Of a stretch of 64,000 bases of DNA, positions 25,924-35,446 are shown piece by piece. A program made the translations under genes and the position numbers. How positions within the stretch are numbered: the stretch's first letter is position 1; each line of letters opens with the position of its first letter. The notes under the pieces were generated by a model. It searched no databases. It was not told the origin of the DNA and worked only from the letters and a program-made list of their open reading frames with translations. Source of the DNA: an uncultured Muribaculaceae bacterium (GTDB taxonomy: Bacteria > Bacteroidota > Bacteroidia > Bacteroidales > Muribaculaceae); NCBI GenBank assembly GCA_947629175.1, contig CANRCT010000004.1, positions 51,582-115,581 of the forward strand, written 5' to 3'.

Positions 25924-26236
25924 AATTATCCGCGATGACAATTATTAACATCGGTGCGCAAGGATTTGGCAGTAGCGGTGACTAATTTTGCAGTGTCAAG
26001 GGCTTATGTCCTCGACATCAGCACAAAACTTGGATGCAATGCCCTCAAATCCGGAAATTTTTGTTAACTTTGCATTCCAAGGAACGGAATATCTGAGAAA
26101 TGACCAGTCAACACAATACAAAGACATAAGGCGCGAGCCGATAAAACTTTGAGAACCCCTTCGTAGTCGTTACGGGCTTTGGTCGGCCTTCAGATGCTAT
26201 GTCGGGGTTCTTGTTATTAATGAACCGACAAATCGC
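25924..26236 (+). promoter_or_regulatory. Structured leader of intact mod (block 2)
   Basis: No gene. Nearly identical to the block 1 leader from about 25957. TAACTTTG at 26065-26072 is a -7 box, degenerate (TAACTTTA) in block 1; no TTG 19-21 bp upstream. The hairpin GAACCCC/GGGGTTC with inner CGTAG/CTATG stem is kept, but TTGTTATTAATG follows instead of a T-run, so this copy should let transcription through. Confidence 0.55.
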
Positions 26237-28168
26237 ATGAAAGCGACTGACAAACATAAACTGATTGACCGAATCAAGACCTTGGAGGGCTTGACCGATG
26301 ATGAACGCTCGGCGCTGCTCGGGCTTCTCAACGAGACCAAGACATACGGTCTTGTGTGGGAAGATAAACCGGAGGAGGTGGAGGAACGTCTTCGCTCCGA
26401 GCTGCCGGTGCTTAAGGAGGTAAAGAGCCGCGCCATCATATCCGACAATGCCGATGCACCAAACCATATACTTATCGAGGGCGACAACCTCGAAGCCCTC
26501 ACCACTCTTGCATATACGCATGAGGGCAAAATTGATGTCATCTATATAGATCCACCTTACAACACAGGAAAGAAGAGAGAATTCAAATACAATGACGACT
26601 ATATAGATAAAGAAAATCCTTTTAGACATAGTATTTGGTTGTCATTTATGAAGAAAAGACTCATCATAGCAAAAAACCTACTTTCAGAGCATGGTGTTAT
26701 TTTCCTTTCCATAGATGACAATGAGTTATCGTCACTTAAATTGTTATGTGACGAAATATTTTCAAATAACTTCATTGAGAATTTTGTTGTACAAACAGAT
26801 GGACATACAGATAACCAAGATGAAATTACTGGGATACACGAGTATATCTTATGTTACTCAAAACAAAAAGAACATAAGGGTATAAATAATATCGTTGATC
26901 CTAATACAAAAGAGGATTCAAAGATATTAAGAGATTTCGCTGAAAATTCTATAACAAAAAACGGTGCTAAGAATCCGCCATCAGAAATTATACTTCCTAA
27001 GGGTTTCCCATGCGAGACAGAAACATTGAATGTTTCTGTACCAACTAACGTTGAGTCATTTTTAGATGCAGTTTCAAAAAACGGGTTTATTAGTAGAGAT
27101 ATTACATCTACCTTTGGAGTTAAATACCCAGTATGCTTAACTCCAATGATAGTTGAAAATGGTGTATTATCACAACCTTGTACTGTTTTCTCTGGTTGGA
27201 TGAATAATGGTAAACTAAAAAAATTTATTAATAACAATTGTTTGCCAATACAGGATGAAGATACCATGTTGAGATTCTTTTTATCAAAAAATGGTGTTAT
27301 CTACTATCGCCGAGAGGGAAGGCAGTCTCATTATGTTCAAAGTATTTTGAGGAACTTTGGAACTACAGAGACAAATAAATATATGCTTGAGAGAATGGGT
27401 GTTTCTTTTGAGTATCCAAAACCTGTTGAACTCATCAAATATGTTCTTTCACTTTATACCGATAAGAATTCAAAAGTTTTAGATTTCTTTGGTGGTAGTG
27501 GAACAACAATGCATGCAGTAAATCTTCTAAATTCAGAAGATAGAGGCACGAGAATATGCATAAGTTGTACTAATGATGAAAATGGTATCTGTTCGCAAGT
27601 TCATTATCCACGTTTAAAATATGTATTGGAGAATGATTACTATTTACCACAAGGTGAACAAGTTAAGAAACATAATAGTAATCTCCGCTACTATCGCACG
27701 GATTTCGTTGGCCGACGCCGCACTCCGCAGAATATGCGCCGGTTGATGCTGCTGTCATCGGATATGCTGTGTATCAAGGAGAATCTTTACACAGAGCATG
27801 ACGAGTTTGGAGGCATGGAGACAATGAAAAACGGCTTCCGCTATTTCTCCGACGGAAAGAAGCAGATGCTGATTGTCTATAACGAGGAGTCAATCTACGA
27901 CATAGTGGATGCGCTCGAAGCGATGGAGGTTGCATCGCCGATAATCGTATATGTCTTCTCGCCCGGCAACGATGCGTGGAACTCCGAGTTTGAGAGCGTC
28001 AGCGATAAAGTGCGACTGACTGCTTTGCCTGCCGCTATCTACAATGCCTACAAACGTGTGCTTCCCAAACCCAAGACAACTCTGCTCAATCCTGAAGAAG
28101 CGCCGAAAGAGGAGAAAAAAGAAACTGAGAATCTGTTTGACTTTAACGAAGAGGGAGGTGAGGCATGA
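26237..28168 (+). CDS. mod: Type III-like DNA methyltransferase (Mod), beta class
   Basis: 643 residues. DPPY is at residues 105-108 (IYIDPPYNTGKK) and the SAM motif FFGGSGTT at about 417-424, in the beta-class order. The product methylates adenine or cytosine in a recognition site set by the central domain. The 4-bp overlap with res (ATGA at 28165) gives a classical mod-res pair. The gene is a mosaic: the first 110 codons and the last 160 resemble neighbouring DNA in base use, while about 26580-27665 is clearly AT-rich, as if the recognition domain and core were exchanged. Confidence 0.9.
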   Translation: MKATDKHKLIDRIKTLEGLTDDERSALLGLLNETKTYGLVWEDKPEEVEERLRSELPVLKEVKSRAIISDNADAPNHILIEGDNLEALTTLAYTHEGKIDVIYIDPPYNTGKKREFKYNDDYIDKENPFRHSIWLSFMKKRLIIAKNLLSEHGVIFLSIDDNELSSLKLLCDEIFSNNFIENFVVQTDGHTDNQDEITGIHEYILCYSKQKEHKGINNIVDPNTKEDSKILRDFAENSITKNGAKNPPSEIILPKGFPCETETLNVSVPTNVESFLDAVSKNGFISRDITSTFGVKYPVCLTPMIVENGVLSQPCTVFSGWMNNGKLKKFINNNCLPIQDEDTMLRFFLSKNGVIYYRREGRQSHYVQSILRNFGTTETNKYMLERMGVSFEYPKPVELIKYVLSLYTDKNSKVLDFFGGSGTTMHAVNLLNSEDRGTRICISCTNDENGICSQVHYPRLKYVLENDYYLPQGEQVKKHNSNLRYYRTDFVGRRRTPQNMRRLMLLSSDMLCIKENLYTEHDEFGGMETMKNGFRYFSDGKKQMLIVYNEESIYDIVDALEAMEVASPIIVYVFSPGNDAWNSEFESVSDKVRLTALPAAIYNAYKRVLPKPKTTLLNPEEAPKEEKKETENLFDFNEEGGEA

Positions 28169-30543
28169 AAGATTTCGCATATCAGCAGGACGCTGTAAGA
28201 GACCTGACTCAAAAGGTGGTTGGTCTGCTCAACGAAGGAGGCTCGCGCCGCAAGGTCGTATTTGAGGCACCGACAGGTTCCGGGAAGACGGTTATGGCTT
28301 GCCAGACACTGGCAAGCATAGTCGATACACTGAAATCCGACGGCACCAACCGCTACGAGGATGTTGCCTTCATTTGGTTTGCGCCCCGCAAGCTCCACCT
28401 ACAAAGTTATATGAAACTAAAAGGAGCCTTCTCCCATGGACGCGAGCTGCGACCGGTGATGTTCGACGACCTTGAACAGAGCGAGGGAATACAGCCCGGA
28501 GAAATCCTTTTTGTCAACTGGGAAAGTGTCAACAAGGAAAAGAACATAATGGTGCGCGAGAGCGAGGCAAACGCATCGCTATATGAGATATGTCGCCGCA
28601 CACGCGAGCAGAACGGACTTCCTATTATCGCCATAATTGACGAGGAACACATGTTCTGGTCGAAGACTGCAGACAAATCGGGAGCGGTGCTCGACCGCAT
28701 CAATCCGACTGTGGAGCTGCGTATATCGGCAACGCCCAAAACGGTGCGCTTCGATGAGAAAGTGCGTGTCGGCCGCGACAAAGTTATAGCAGCCGAGATG
28801 ATAAAGCGAGAGGTTGTGCTAAACCCCGAACTCGACAACGGCATAACCGATGAGACAACGCTCAACAACCACCTTATGAAACTCGCGCTCGACAAGCGTG
28901 ATCAACTGGCAGAAGCTTATAAGAAACTTGGGGTAAACATCAATCCATTGCTACTCATCCAGCTTCCCAATGACCAGAAGGAAACCATGACAGCCGAGGA
29001 TAACGCCATAGCCGACTTCGTGAGACAGTATCTCGATACGATGCGAGACATAACCGTAGAAAACGGGCGCCTCGCCGTATGGCTTGCCGGGGAGAAAAGC
29101 AATCTTGCAGGACTCGAACAACCCGACAATATGGCACAAGTGCTTCTGTTCAAGGAAGCGATAGCCCTCGGCTGGGACTGTCCGCGTGCGGCGGTACTTC
29201 TGATTTTCCGAAAGCTTTCGAGCGACCAGTTCACCATTCAGACCGTGGGCCGCATCCTGCGTATGCCGGAGCAGCATCACTACACCGACGACCGCCTGAA
29301 CATAGGCTATGTTTATACCGACATCGCCAAGGAAAAAATCAACATAGTCACGACCGATGCGGACTATATCAAAAAATATGCAGTCGTGGCGGTCCGCCGT
29401 CCCGAACTCAACAATGTGGAACTGAAATCGGTATATTCGGAACGACCCAACGATACCCGAAACTATTTCGGTCCGGACTTCCGAAAGATTCTATATGAGG
29501 AGAGCGAGAAGTTCTGGAACATAGAACAGGCGACCGGCGGCTTATTCAGCCTCGCCGAACTTGCCGCCATGCGCGGAGAGGATGAAGCTCCTCAGCCTCT
29601 ACCGGAAACGGAAGACGAGCAAATCAACGAGAACAGACGCCGAGTAGCGAATGTTCTGCGTCTTGATGTGCCGAATGTGAATATCCCGATTCCCAAGGAT
29701 ATTCACTTCCAGAACGAGATACAAACGATAGATGTGGCGAACCAGAGTGTGAAATTCGCACGAACGGCCGCAGAGATTGACCGTGTATTTATCAGTGAAA
29801 TCTCAAAGTATGTCAGCTCATTCGAGAGCAAGAATAATCCAGCCGACAAACTTGCCGGGTATCTGCTTGAAACAATAGCCGACTTCTTCGGGATATTCGA
29901 CACGGATGCCAAAAAAGTGTTTCTCTATCATGACAACCGCCCGAAGTTCGACCGTCTTCTCCGTATCGCGCTTGAACGTTATATAAAGATAAGAGAAGGG
30001 AAGCGGCAGAGAGCATCGGCCCGCGCAATGAAAGAATTTCAATGGAGTGTGCCGGAAGAACGGATGTATGAGGATGAGACACATCACCTCAAACTTGCCG
30101 ACAACCATGCGCTCCAGCCATTCTTCGAGTTGAACACCGCCTCTACGCCTGAAAAGGAGTTTGCCGATTTCCTTGAACAGAACACGGAGTATATCGACTG
30201 GTGGTACAAGAACGGAGACAAGGGTCGTCAGCATTACGCTGTGGAATATACCGACGAGGCCGGAAACAAGACCCCCTTCTATGTGGATTTCGTTATCCGA
30301 CTGAAGAACGGCAAGATTATGCTGTTCGACACCAAGAGTCCGGGAAGCGAACCGTTGACCGCCCATCGCAAACACAACGCACTCAACGCCTATATAGTGG
30401 CAGAAAACGAGAAGGGCGCGAATCTTGTCGGCGGCGTAATTGTCAAGGACGGCATGAACTGGGTGTGGTCGCGCTACACGATTGAAAATACGGTTGACCA
30501 TGCCGGATGGGCATATCTCGACTTCAAACAGGAAAACTTATAG
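28165..30543 (+). CDS. res: Type III-like restriction subunit (Res): helicase plus nuclease
   Basis: 792 residues. SF2 helicase motifs: Walker A APTGSGKT at 35-42, DEEH at 159-162, SATPKTVRF, and TIQTVGRILRMPE near 360-380. The C-terminus is a PD-(D/E)xK nuclease, with D at 708 (VDFVIRLKNGK) and DTK at 722-724. With Mod it should cut unmodified foreign DNA. It is shorter than many Res proteins but has all expected motifs. Downstream genes are close, so the restriction pair is part of a longer operon. Confidence 0.9.
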   Translation: MKDFAYQQDAVRDLTQKVVGLLNEGGSRRKVVFEAPTGSGKTVMACQTLASIVDTLKSDGTNRYEDVAFIWFAPRKLHLQSYMKLKGAFSHGRELRPVMFDDLEQSEGIQPGEILFVNWESVNKEKNIMVRESEANASLYEICRRTREQNGLPIIAIIDEEHMFWSKTADKSGAVLDRINPTVELRISATPKTVRFDEKVRVGRDKVIAAEMIKREVVLNPELDNGITDETTLNNHLMKLALDKRDQLAEAYKKLGVNINPLLLIQLPNDQKETMTAEDNAIADFVRQYLDTMRDITVENGRLAVWLAGEKSNLAGLEQPDNMAQVLLFKEAIALGWDCPRAAVLLIFRKLSSDQFTIQTVGRILRMPEQHHYTDDRLNIGYVYTDIAKEKINIVTTDADYIKKYAVVAVRRPELNNVELKSVYSERPNDTRNYFGPDFRKILYEESEKFWNIEQATGGLFSLAELAAMRGEDEAPQPLPETEDEQINENRRRVANVLRLDVPNVNIPIPKDIHFQNEIQTIDVANQSVKFARTAAEIDRVFISEISKYVSSFESKNNPADKLAGYLLETIADFFGIFDTDAKKVFLYHDNRPKFDRLLRIALERYIKIREGKRQRASARAMKEFQWSVPEERMYEDETHHLKLADNHALQPFFELNTASTPEKEFADFLEQNTEYIDWWYKNGDKGRQHYAVEYTDEAGNKTPFYVDFVIRLKNGKIMLFDTKSPGSEPLTAHRKHNALNAYIVAENEKGANLVGGVIVKDGMNWVWSRYTIENTVDHAGWAYLDFKQENL

Positions 30544-30546
30544 GCT

Positions 30547-30765
30547 ATGGCAAAAGGAATAGACCAGAAATTCGTTCACTATGGCATACGTAAGGATGAT
30601 CTCTCGATGATTGAGGCTATCTGCGATGCCGAGAATATTGATTTTGAATGGCTGAGTGAGGAGATACTCAAAGCCTACCATGCCCGTAAAGTAGATGTGA
30701 TTGAGATAGATGATTCCTCGACAGAGGAGATTGTCCGCGCCGCCATTCAGAAAATCAAACAATAA
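30547..30765 (+). CDS. Small acidic hypothetical protein in defence operon
   Basis: 72 residues (MAKGIDQKFVHYGIRKDDLSMIEAICDAENIDFEWLSEEILKAYHARK). No named family. It lies 3 bp after res and 11 bp before the ATPase gene, so it is co-transcribed. A bridging or regulatory role between restriction and ATPase parts is a guess. Confidence 0.65.
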   Translation: MAKGIDQKFVHYGIRKDDLSMIEAICDAENIDFEWLSEEILKAYHARKVDVIEIDDSSTEEIVRAAIQKIKQ

Positions 30766-30776
30766 ATGTCCCCGTC

Positions 30777-32777
30777 ATGCTAATACAGAGAATCAAAGTC
30801 AGCAACTACAAGACCTATCTTGACCTCGACCTCGATCTGACAGTTGACGAGGAACGCCCTATAATACTTATCGGAGGCTCCAACGGCGGCGGCAAGACCA
30901 CGCTGTTCGAGGCCATAAGCGGTGCGCTCTATGGATTGAAAATCGAAAACAAAGACCATTTCATGGAGTTGGTCAACCAGGGCGCAATCGGTCAGGTGAA
31001 ACCAGAAATAACATTGCAGATTACGTTCAGTGGAAAGGTACTCGGACAAGAGCAGAAGTATATACTCAAACGCACTTATGTTCTTAATCCTGCCGGAAAA
31101 CCTCTTGAAAGTGTCAGTCTGAACATGAACGGCAATATGTTTGTGTACGGCACAATGACCGCTCCCAAAGAGCGAATAAAGAACGAGCAGGAGGTCAACA
31201 AGATAATCAAGGCTAATCTGCCGCAGGAACTCAGCCAGTATTTCTTGTTTGATGCAATGCAGTCGAGCGAACTTCTCAAAAAGAATGTGTTCGCACAGAC
31301 TATCCGCGACAACTTTGAGAATGTCCTCGGTTTCAAGAAATATCTCCAGCTTAAACGTGCAGCAGAGAAATTACAGCAGGAATGGGCGCAGTTACGGCTT
31401 CAAGCCGAACAAGAGGCTGCCGAGTACAATGAACTTGTAAGCCAGAAGGAGAAATACACCGCAGATTTGAACGCCTGCATAGCCGAGCAGGACTCGCTCT
31501 ACAAATATCTGACTTCAATGGAAACCGAATATCAGAAGGCGAAGGAGGGAGCGCAGCAGAGCGTGGCTCTCAACAAACGCATTGCTGATATATCGACTAA
31601 GATTGACGATGTTGTAAATCGGGCCGCATCGTATGCAGATGATATAAAGGGCTTCATGGAGAATGTGGAGGTGAATGTCTTTTTACCTAAAATCGCCTCA
31701 AACCTTTCGGTAGAGATCAACAACATTCTCAGAATAAAGAATGAGCTGCAACAGTCGAGCACCGGATCCTATCCACTCGAAACTCTCCGTGATGTCACCG
31801 GGAAAATCATAGAGTATCTGAAGGAACTGTCACTTTGCTCCCCGGATGTCGATGAAGAGAATGTTGTCAGACACATGGTGGCGGTGCAGAATACAACCAA
31901 CAGGCAGGATCCGTTTGACTATCTCGATTCGTTGGAAATTGCTGCGCTGAAGTCTCTTGTCAGCCGAGGTGCCAACAATCAGTTTGTATCACTCTATCGC
32001 CAGCGACAGGATCTGGAAGTTTTGCTTGCCACGATAGAGGAAATGCGCACAGAGAAGAAGAACCTCGAACAGACACGCGCCGGCGGCAACGAGTTTATCA
32101 TATCATCGTATGAGGATAGCCAGCGTAAACTTGAAAAAGCCAAGGTCAGTGAGGGGCAACTTAAGCAGGAGATACAGAAGCTTGAGAACCGGATACACCG
32201 CTTCGATGTTCAGATTCAGCAAGAGCCTGACCTGAAATACGATACTCTTGTAAAGCTCAAGCCGTTCTTTGAAAAAGTGGCTGACAGTCTGCTTAAAAAG
32301 AAAAAGGCTCAGATAGAGAGCGAGATGCAGCAGCAGCTCAACCGCTTGCTCGTGTCATATAAAGGACACATCGGTCGCGTTGAGTTGAGCGACAGTATGG
32401 AAAACTTCAATATCAAGATTTTCCATACCAAGGGAAACCAGATTTCGCTCAATCAGCTTAACGCCGCGTCTAAGCAGATTTTCATTCAGGTGCTTCTGAA
32501 AGTGCTGCGTAATCTTGGCGACTACAATCCTCCTGTGATGATTGACACGGTGATGGGTGTGCTCGACAACGAAAGCCGAGAAATGCTTTTCGAGGAGTAC
32601 TTCCCCAACCTTGCGGAGCAAACCATCCTCCTTTGCACAACTTCGGAGGTGCGCCCCGACAGCGACTACAAGAAACTCGAAGCTTTCATATCGAAGACAT
32701 TCACACTCCACCGCGACGTGGAAGAACAGAAAACGACCGTCAGCGACGGCTATTTCGGAATCGAATTAAACCAGTAA
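30777..32777 (+). CDS. SMC/DndD-like coiled-coil ATPase
   Basis: 666 residues. Walker A GGSNGGGKTT at 33-42; a long coiled-coil middle (about 200-540, with ENRIHRFDVQIQQEPD and QIESEMQQQLNRLLVSY); degenerate signature SLNQLNAASKQ and Walker B region PPVMIDTVMGVLDNESR near 580-600. This matches DndD-type ATPases of DNA phosphorothioate systems and, more broadly, Rad50/SMC proteins. No DndA/B/C sulfur-insertion genes are in the window, so classical phosphorothioation is not supported. It is 4 bp before a HerA-type gene. Confidence 0.75.
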   Translation: MLIQRIKVSNYKTYLDLDLDLTVDEERPIILIGGSNGGGKTTLFEAISGALYGLKIENKDHFMELVNQGAIGQVKPEITLQITFSGKVLGQEQKYILKRTYVLNPAGKPLESVSLNMNGNMFVYGTMTAPKERIKNEQEVNKIIKANLPQELSQYFLFDAMQSSELLKKNVFAQTIRDNFENVLGFKKYLQLKRAAEKLQQEWAQLRLQAEQEAAEYNELVSQKEKYTADLNACIAEQDSLYKYLTSMETEYQKAKEGAQQSVALNKRIADISTKIDDVVNRAASYADDIKGFMENVEVNVFLPKIASNLSVEINNILRIKNELQQSSTGSYPLETLRDVTGKIIEYLKELSLCSPDVDEENVVRHMVAVQNTTNRQDPFDYLDSLEIAALKSLVSRGANNQFVSLYRQRQDLEVLLATIEEMRTEKKNLEQTRAGGNEFIISSYEDSQRKLEKAKVSEGQLKQEIQKLENRIHRFDVQIQQEPDLKYDTLVKLKPFFEKVADSLLKKKKAQIESEMQQQLNRLLVSYKGHIGRVELSDSMENFNIKIFHTKGNQISLNQLNAASKQIFIQVLLKVLRNLGDYNPPVMIDTVMGVLDNESREMLFEEYFPNLAEQTILLCTTSEVRPDSDYKKLEAFISKTFTLHRDVEEQKTTVSDGYFGIELNQ

Positions 32778-32781
32778 CACC

Positions 32782-34362
32782 ATGCCATTGCTTTTTGGAG
32801 ACATATACTTTCCGGAGAACTTCAACACAGAGTTTGCTCCGCTAAAGGATAAGATAGAGAATCTTATCAATCTTTCGCGTTCTGTCGGTAATGAGCGTCG
32901 TTACTCAATATTGAACAACAAGCTGATGCGTATCTGCCTGCTTGTAGGACTATCCATACCCGGCAAGCGTGATGTAAAGACGGTTGAAGCCATAAAACTA
33001 CAAAAAGGGAGTCGATTTCAGGCAAGTTTTTTCACCCATCAGGAATTGGCACCGTTATATTCGGCATTGATAAAGCTGCGCTATAACGACACGCCACTTG
33101 ATTTGTCGAACAATAACGTATTGTCCAGAATCATAGGTGCTGAGATGTATCGTGGACGTGATACACTTATGGCGGGCAACAATCTCGAAAACTATTTCTT
33201 CTCAACCGGCGGACGTGCGGCACTTGCCAAGGATATACCTGTTCTCAATCTCCTTGTCGGCAACTATGGCGATGCCGAAATGGAAGCAACGCTCGACATC
33301 AACAGCCGCGCTATCACCAATGCACAAATCATCATAGCGGGAGCAACCGGTTCCGGCAAGACCAACTTGCTTGCGGTACTCATGCAGCAGATTCGGTCAA
33401 TATCCGCCGAGAGCAGCTATCCTGTCAACTTCCTTTTGTTTGACTACAAGGGAGAGTTCAGTGACATTCAGAACAATCACTGGCTGTCGCTGTTTGACGT
33501 TGACCGTTCCTGCATCCTTGACCCGATAGAACGTCCCCTTCCGTTCACTCCGTTCAAGAACTTCACCGGAAGACCGCAGAACGAAATTAACCTCTATTCT
33601 ACTGAGATGGCTTCGGCATTAAGCTCGCTTGACAGGGTTACGGCAAGTTCCAACATGAGCAACCGTTTGAGTGAGGCAATCGTGGATGCCTACAATTCAA
33701 CGAACGGTCAGCCGATAACTTTCGACCTCATGCTGAAAAACTATCAGGCGAGGATGAAAGACCCGGATAAGGACGACAGCATTTCATCTATTTTGAAACA
33801 GCTTGTGAGAGCCAACATTTTTGATACAGAAGACCGGGCAGACCTTGTAGGTGAAAGTTTCATCGTCAAGATGGACGGCTACCCCAAAGATGGCCCGATA
33901 GCAAAGGCTATAGTGTACTTCCTGATGTCGAAGCTCAACAACATATACGAACAACTCGACAAGCAGGCTGTCAACGACGAAGTAGTGCAGATACGTCATT
34001 TCTCGATAATCGACGAGGCTCACTATATGCTGAGTTTTGACAACCGACCGCTACGAAATCTCATTGCGGTTGGACGAAACAAAGGATTGTCTATTATTCT
34101 CGCGACACAGAATATGGCCGACTTCAAAAACAAGGGCTTTGACTTCTATGCCAATGCTCAGTACCCCTTGATTATGAAGCAGCAGACAATAGACGACAAG
34201 GTTATAAAGGACCTTTTCGGAGTAAGCGGTCAAGAACTCCACGACATTCGCACAGCTATTGCCGGATTGCAAAAGGGAGAGCTTATCATCAAAGACCAGA
34301 TGGCATTCGCCCTCGGCATGGGAAGCAAGTATAAGAAAATCAATGTAACGCACTTGATATAA
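32782..34362 (+). CDS. DndE-like domain fused to HerA/FtsK-like ATPase
   Basis: 526 residues. Residues about 1-110 (LNNKLMRICLLVGLSIPG; GSRFQASFFTHQELAPLYSALIKLRYND) resemble DndE, a small protein of the Dnd DNA-modification complex. From 180 on it is a DUF87/HerA-type motor: Walker A GATGSGKT at 187-194, Walker B SIIDEAH with D411/E412, and an ILATQNMADF arginine/sensor region. HerA-type motors translocate DNA in repair and anti-phage complexes. The DndE call is tentative; the HerA call is firm. Its neighbour's DndD likeness strengthens the pairing. Confidence 0.75.
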   Translation: MPLLFGDIYFPENFNTEFAPLKDKIENLINLSRSVGNERRYSILNNKLMRICLLVGLSIPGKRDVKTVEAIKLQKGSRFQASFFTHQELAPLYSALIKLRYNDTPLDLSNNNVLSRIIGAEMYRGRDTLMAGNNLENYFFSTGGRAALAKDIPVLNLLVGNYGDAEMEATLDINSRAITNAQIIIAGATGSGKTNLLAVLMQQIRSISAESSYPVNFLLFDYKGEFSDIQNNHWLSLFDVDRSCILDPIERPLPFTPFKNFTGRPQNEINLYSTEMASALSSLDRVTASSNMSNRLSEAIVDAYNSTNGQPITFDLMLKNYQARMKDPDKDDSISSILKQLVRANIFDTEDRADLVGESFIVKMDGYPKDGPIAKAIVYFLMSKLNNIYEQLDKQAVNDEVVQIRHFSIIDEAHYMLSFDNRPLRNLIAVGRNKGLSIILATQNMADFKNKGFDFYANAQYPLIMKQQTIDDKVIKDLFGVSGQELHDIRTAIAGLQKGELIIKDQMAFALGMGSKYKKINVTHLI

Positions 34363-34371
34363 CAGATTCAA

Positions 34372-35400
34372 ATGAAATTCGTTGCTGATCCCCAAAAAAT
34401 ATACACACTCAATGATGTCCTTGATGAAGTTGTAAGGGCTCAATCCCTTTACAAATTAGGGAAGTTTGAGGATGCATATCCATTGATAAAACATGCAGCA
34501 GGTACATTCGATTTTCTGGCTACTATTGGTTTAACTGGACCCAACCTAAATAAACCACAATATAAGGCTGTCTATATGCTGGCTGGTGATATCTGTGGTG
34601 AACTGGGAAAATTTGAGGAGGCATTGACCTATTATAAAAAACATCATTTCTTTAATCTTCAGATTAATCATGACTTTAGAGACTCTGAGCATGTGACGTT
34701 ATATCAATTTAGAAATACGCGTAATTATACGCTAAATAATTTGAAGAATAATCAAATTACTTTGGTAGACCCTCGTGTGCAAAACGATATTGTAGATAGT
34801 CCAGTATTCTCTTGGCTTGATACATTATGTGGAAATAATGCCCAGCATAAAAAGCATCTTAAAGCGTTCAAAGCTTCGTTTGACTATTTGCGAGCTACTT
34901 CATTTTGTACAGACTCCCTTGAAAGCAGAGCCATAGAGAATACACTTATGTGGGCTCACTACGCGAACTGTCATAAGGGTATTTGTGTGGAATATGAATT
35001 GGGGAAAAAGGATTTTTCGTCAAATCAAACAGGCACTGCTTCACTTTTACGATTAATGCGTATTAAATATATTAATCCTAATTTAGAAAGTGAGACTTTA
35101 GATTTCACTAACCCTGAGACTAAACTAAATATAAGAACAGCATTAGCTACAAAATCAATGGATTGGGAGTATGAAAACGAGGTGAGGATGATTGCATATA
35201 CCCCCACAGAAGAAAATAAATTTGTTCAATGTACACTCGAAACTCCCAATCCAATTAAGGCAATATATTTTGGAGTAAAATGTCCACTGCAAAGAAAAAG
35301 TGTAATCCGGGCTATATTTAGGGATAGACCAGAGGTTGTCTTTTATCAGATGAAAATTAACCCAAAGAATATTCATCGATTAACATATGAGATTTGTTAG
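34372..35400 (+). CDS. DUF2971 protein with TPR-like N-terminus
   Basis: 342 residues. Residues about 15-95 look like helical repeats (YKLGKFEDAYPLIKHAAGTF; GELGKFEEALTYYKKHH). The rest is DUF2971: TLYQFRNTRNYTLNNLKNNQITLVDP, NTLMWAHYANCHKGICVEYEL and TKSMDWEYENEVRMIAYTP. DUF2971 proteins occur in bacterial defence islands with unsettled activity. It is markedly AT-rich compared with genes on both sides before it, as is the next gene, so both look inserted. Confidence 0.8.
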   Translation: MKFVADPQKIYTLNDVLDEVVRAQSLYKLGKFEDAYPLIKHAAGTFDFLATIGLTGPNLNKPQYKAVYMLAGDICGELGKFEEALTYYKKHHFFNLQINHDFRDSEHVTLYQFRNTRNYTLNNLKNNQITLVDPRVQNDIVDSPVFSWLDTLCGNNAQHKKHLKAFKASFDYLRATSFCTDSLESRAIENTLMWAHYANCHKGICVEYELGKKDFSSNQTGTASLLRLMRIKYINPNLESETLDFTNPETKLNIRTALATKSMDWEYENEVRMIAYTPTEENKFVQCTLETPNPIKAIYFGVKCPLQRKSVIRAIFRDRPEVVFYQMKINPKNIHRLTYEIC

Positions 35401-35446
35401 TCAAAATATGTGTGCGTAATCAATGACGTGATAAAAATGTTTTTGT

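Noticed and set aside
30777..34362. A complete DNA phosphorothioation (Dnd) system
   Set aside because: Only DndD-like and DndE-like parts are present; the sulfur-insertion genes are absent from the window.
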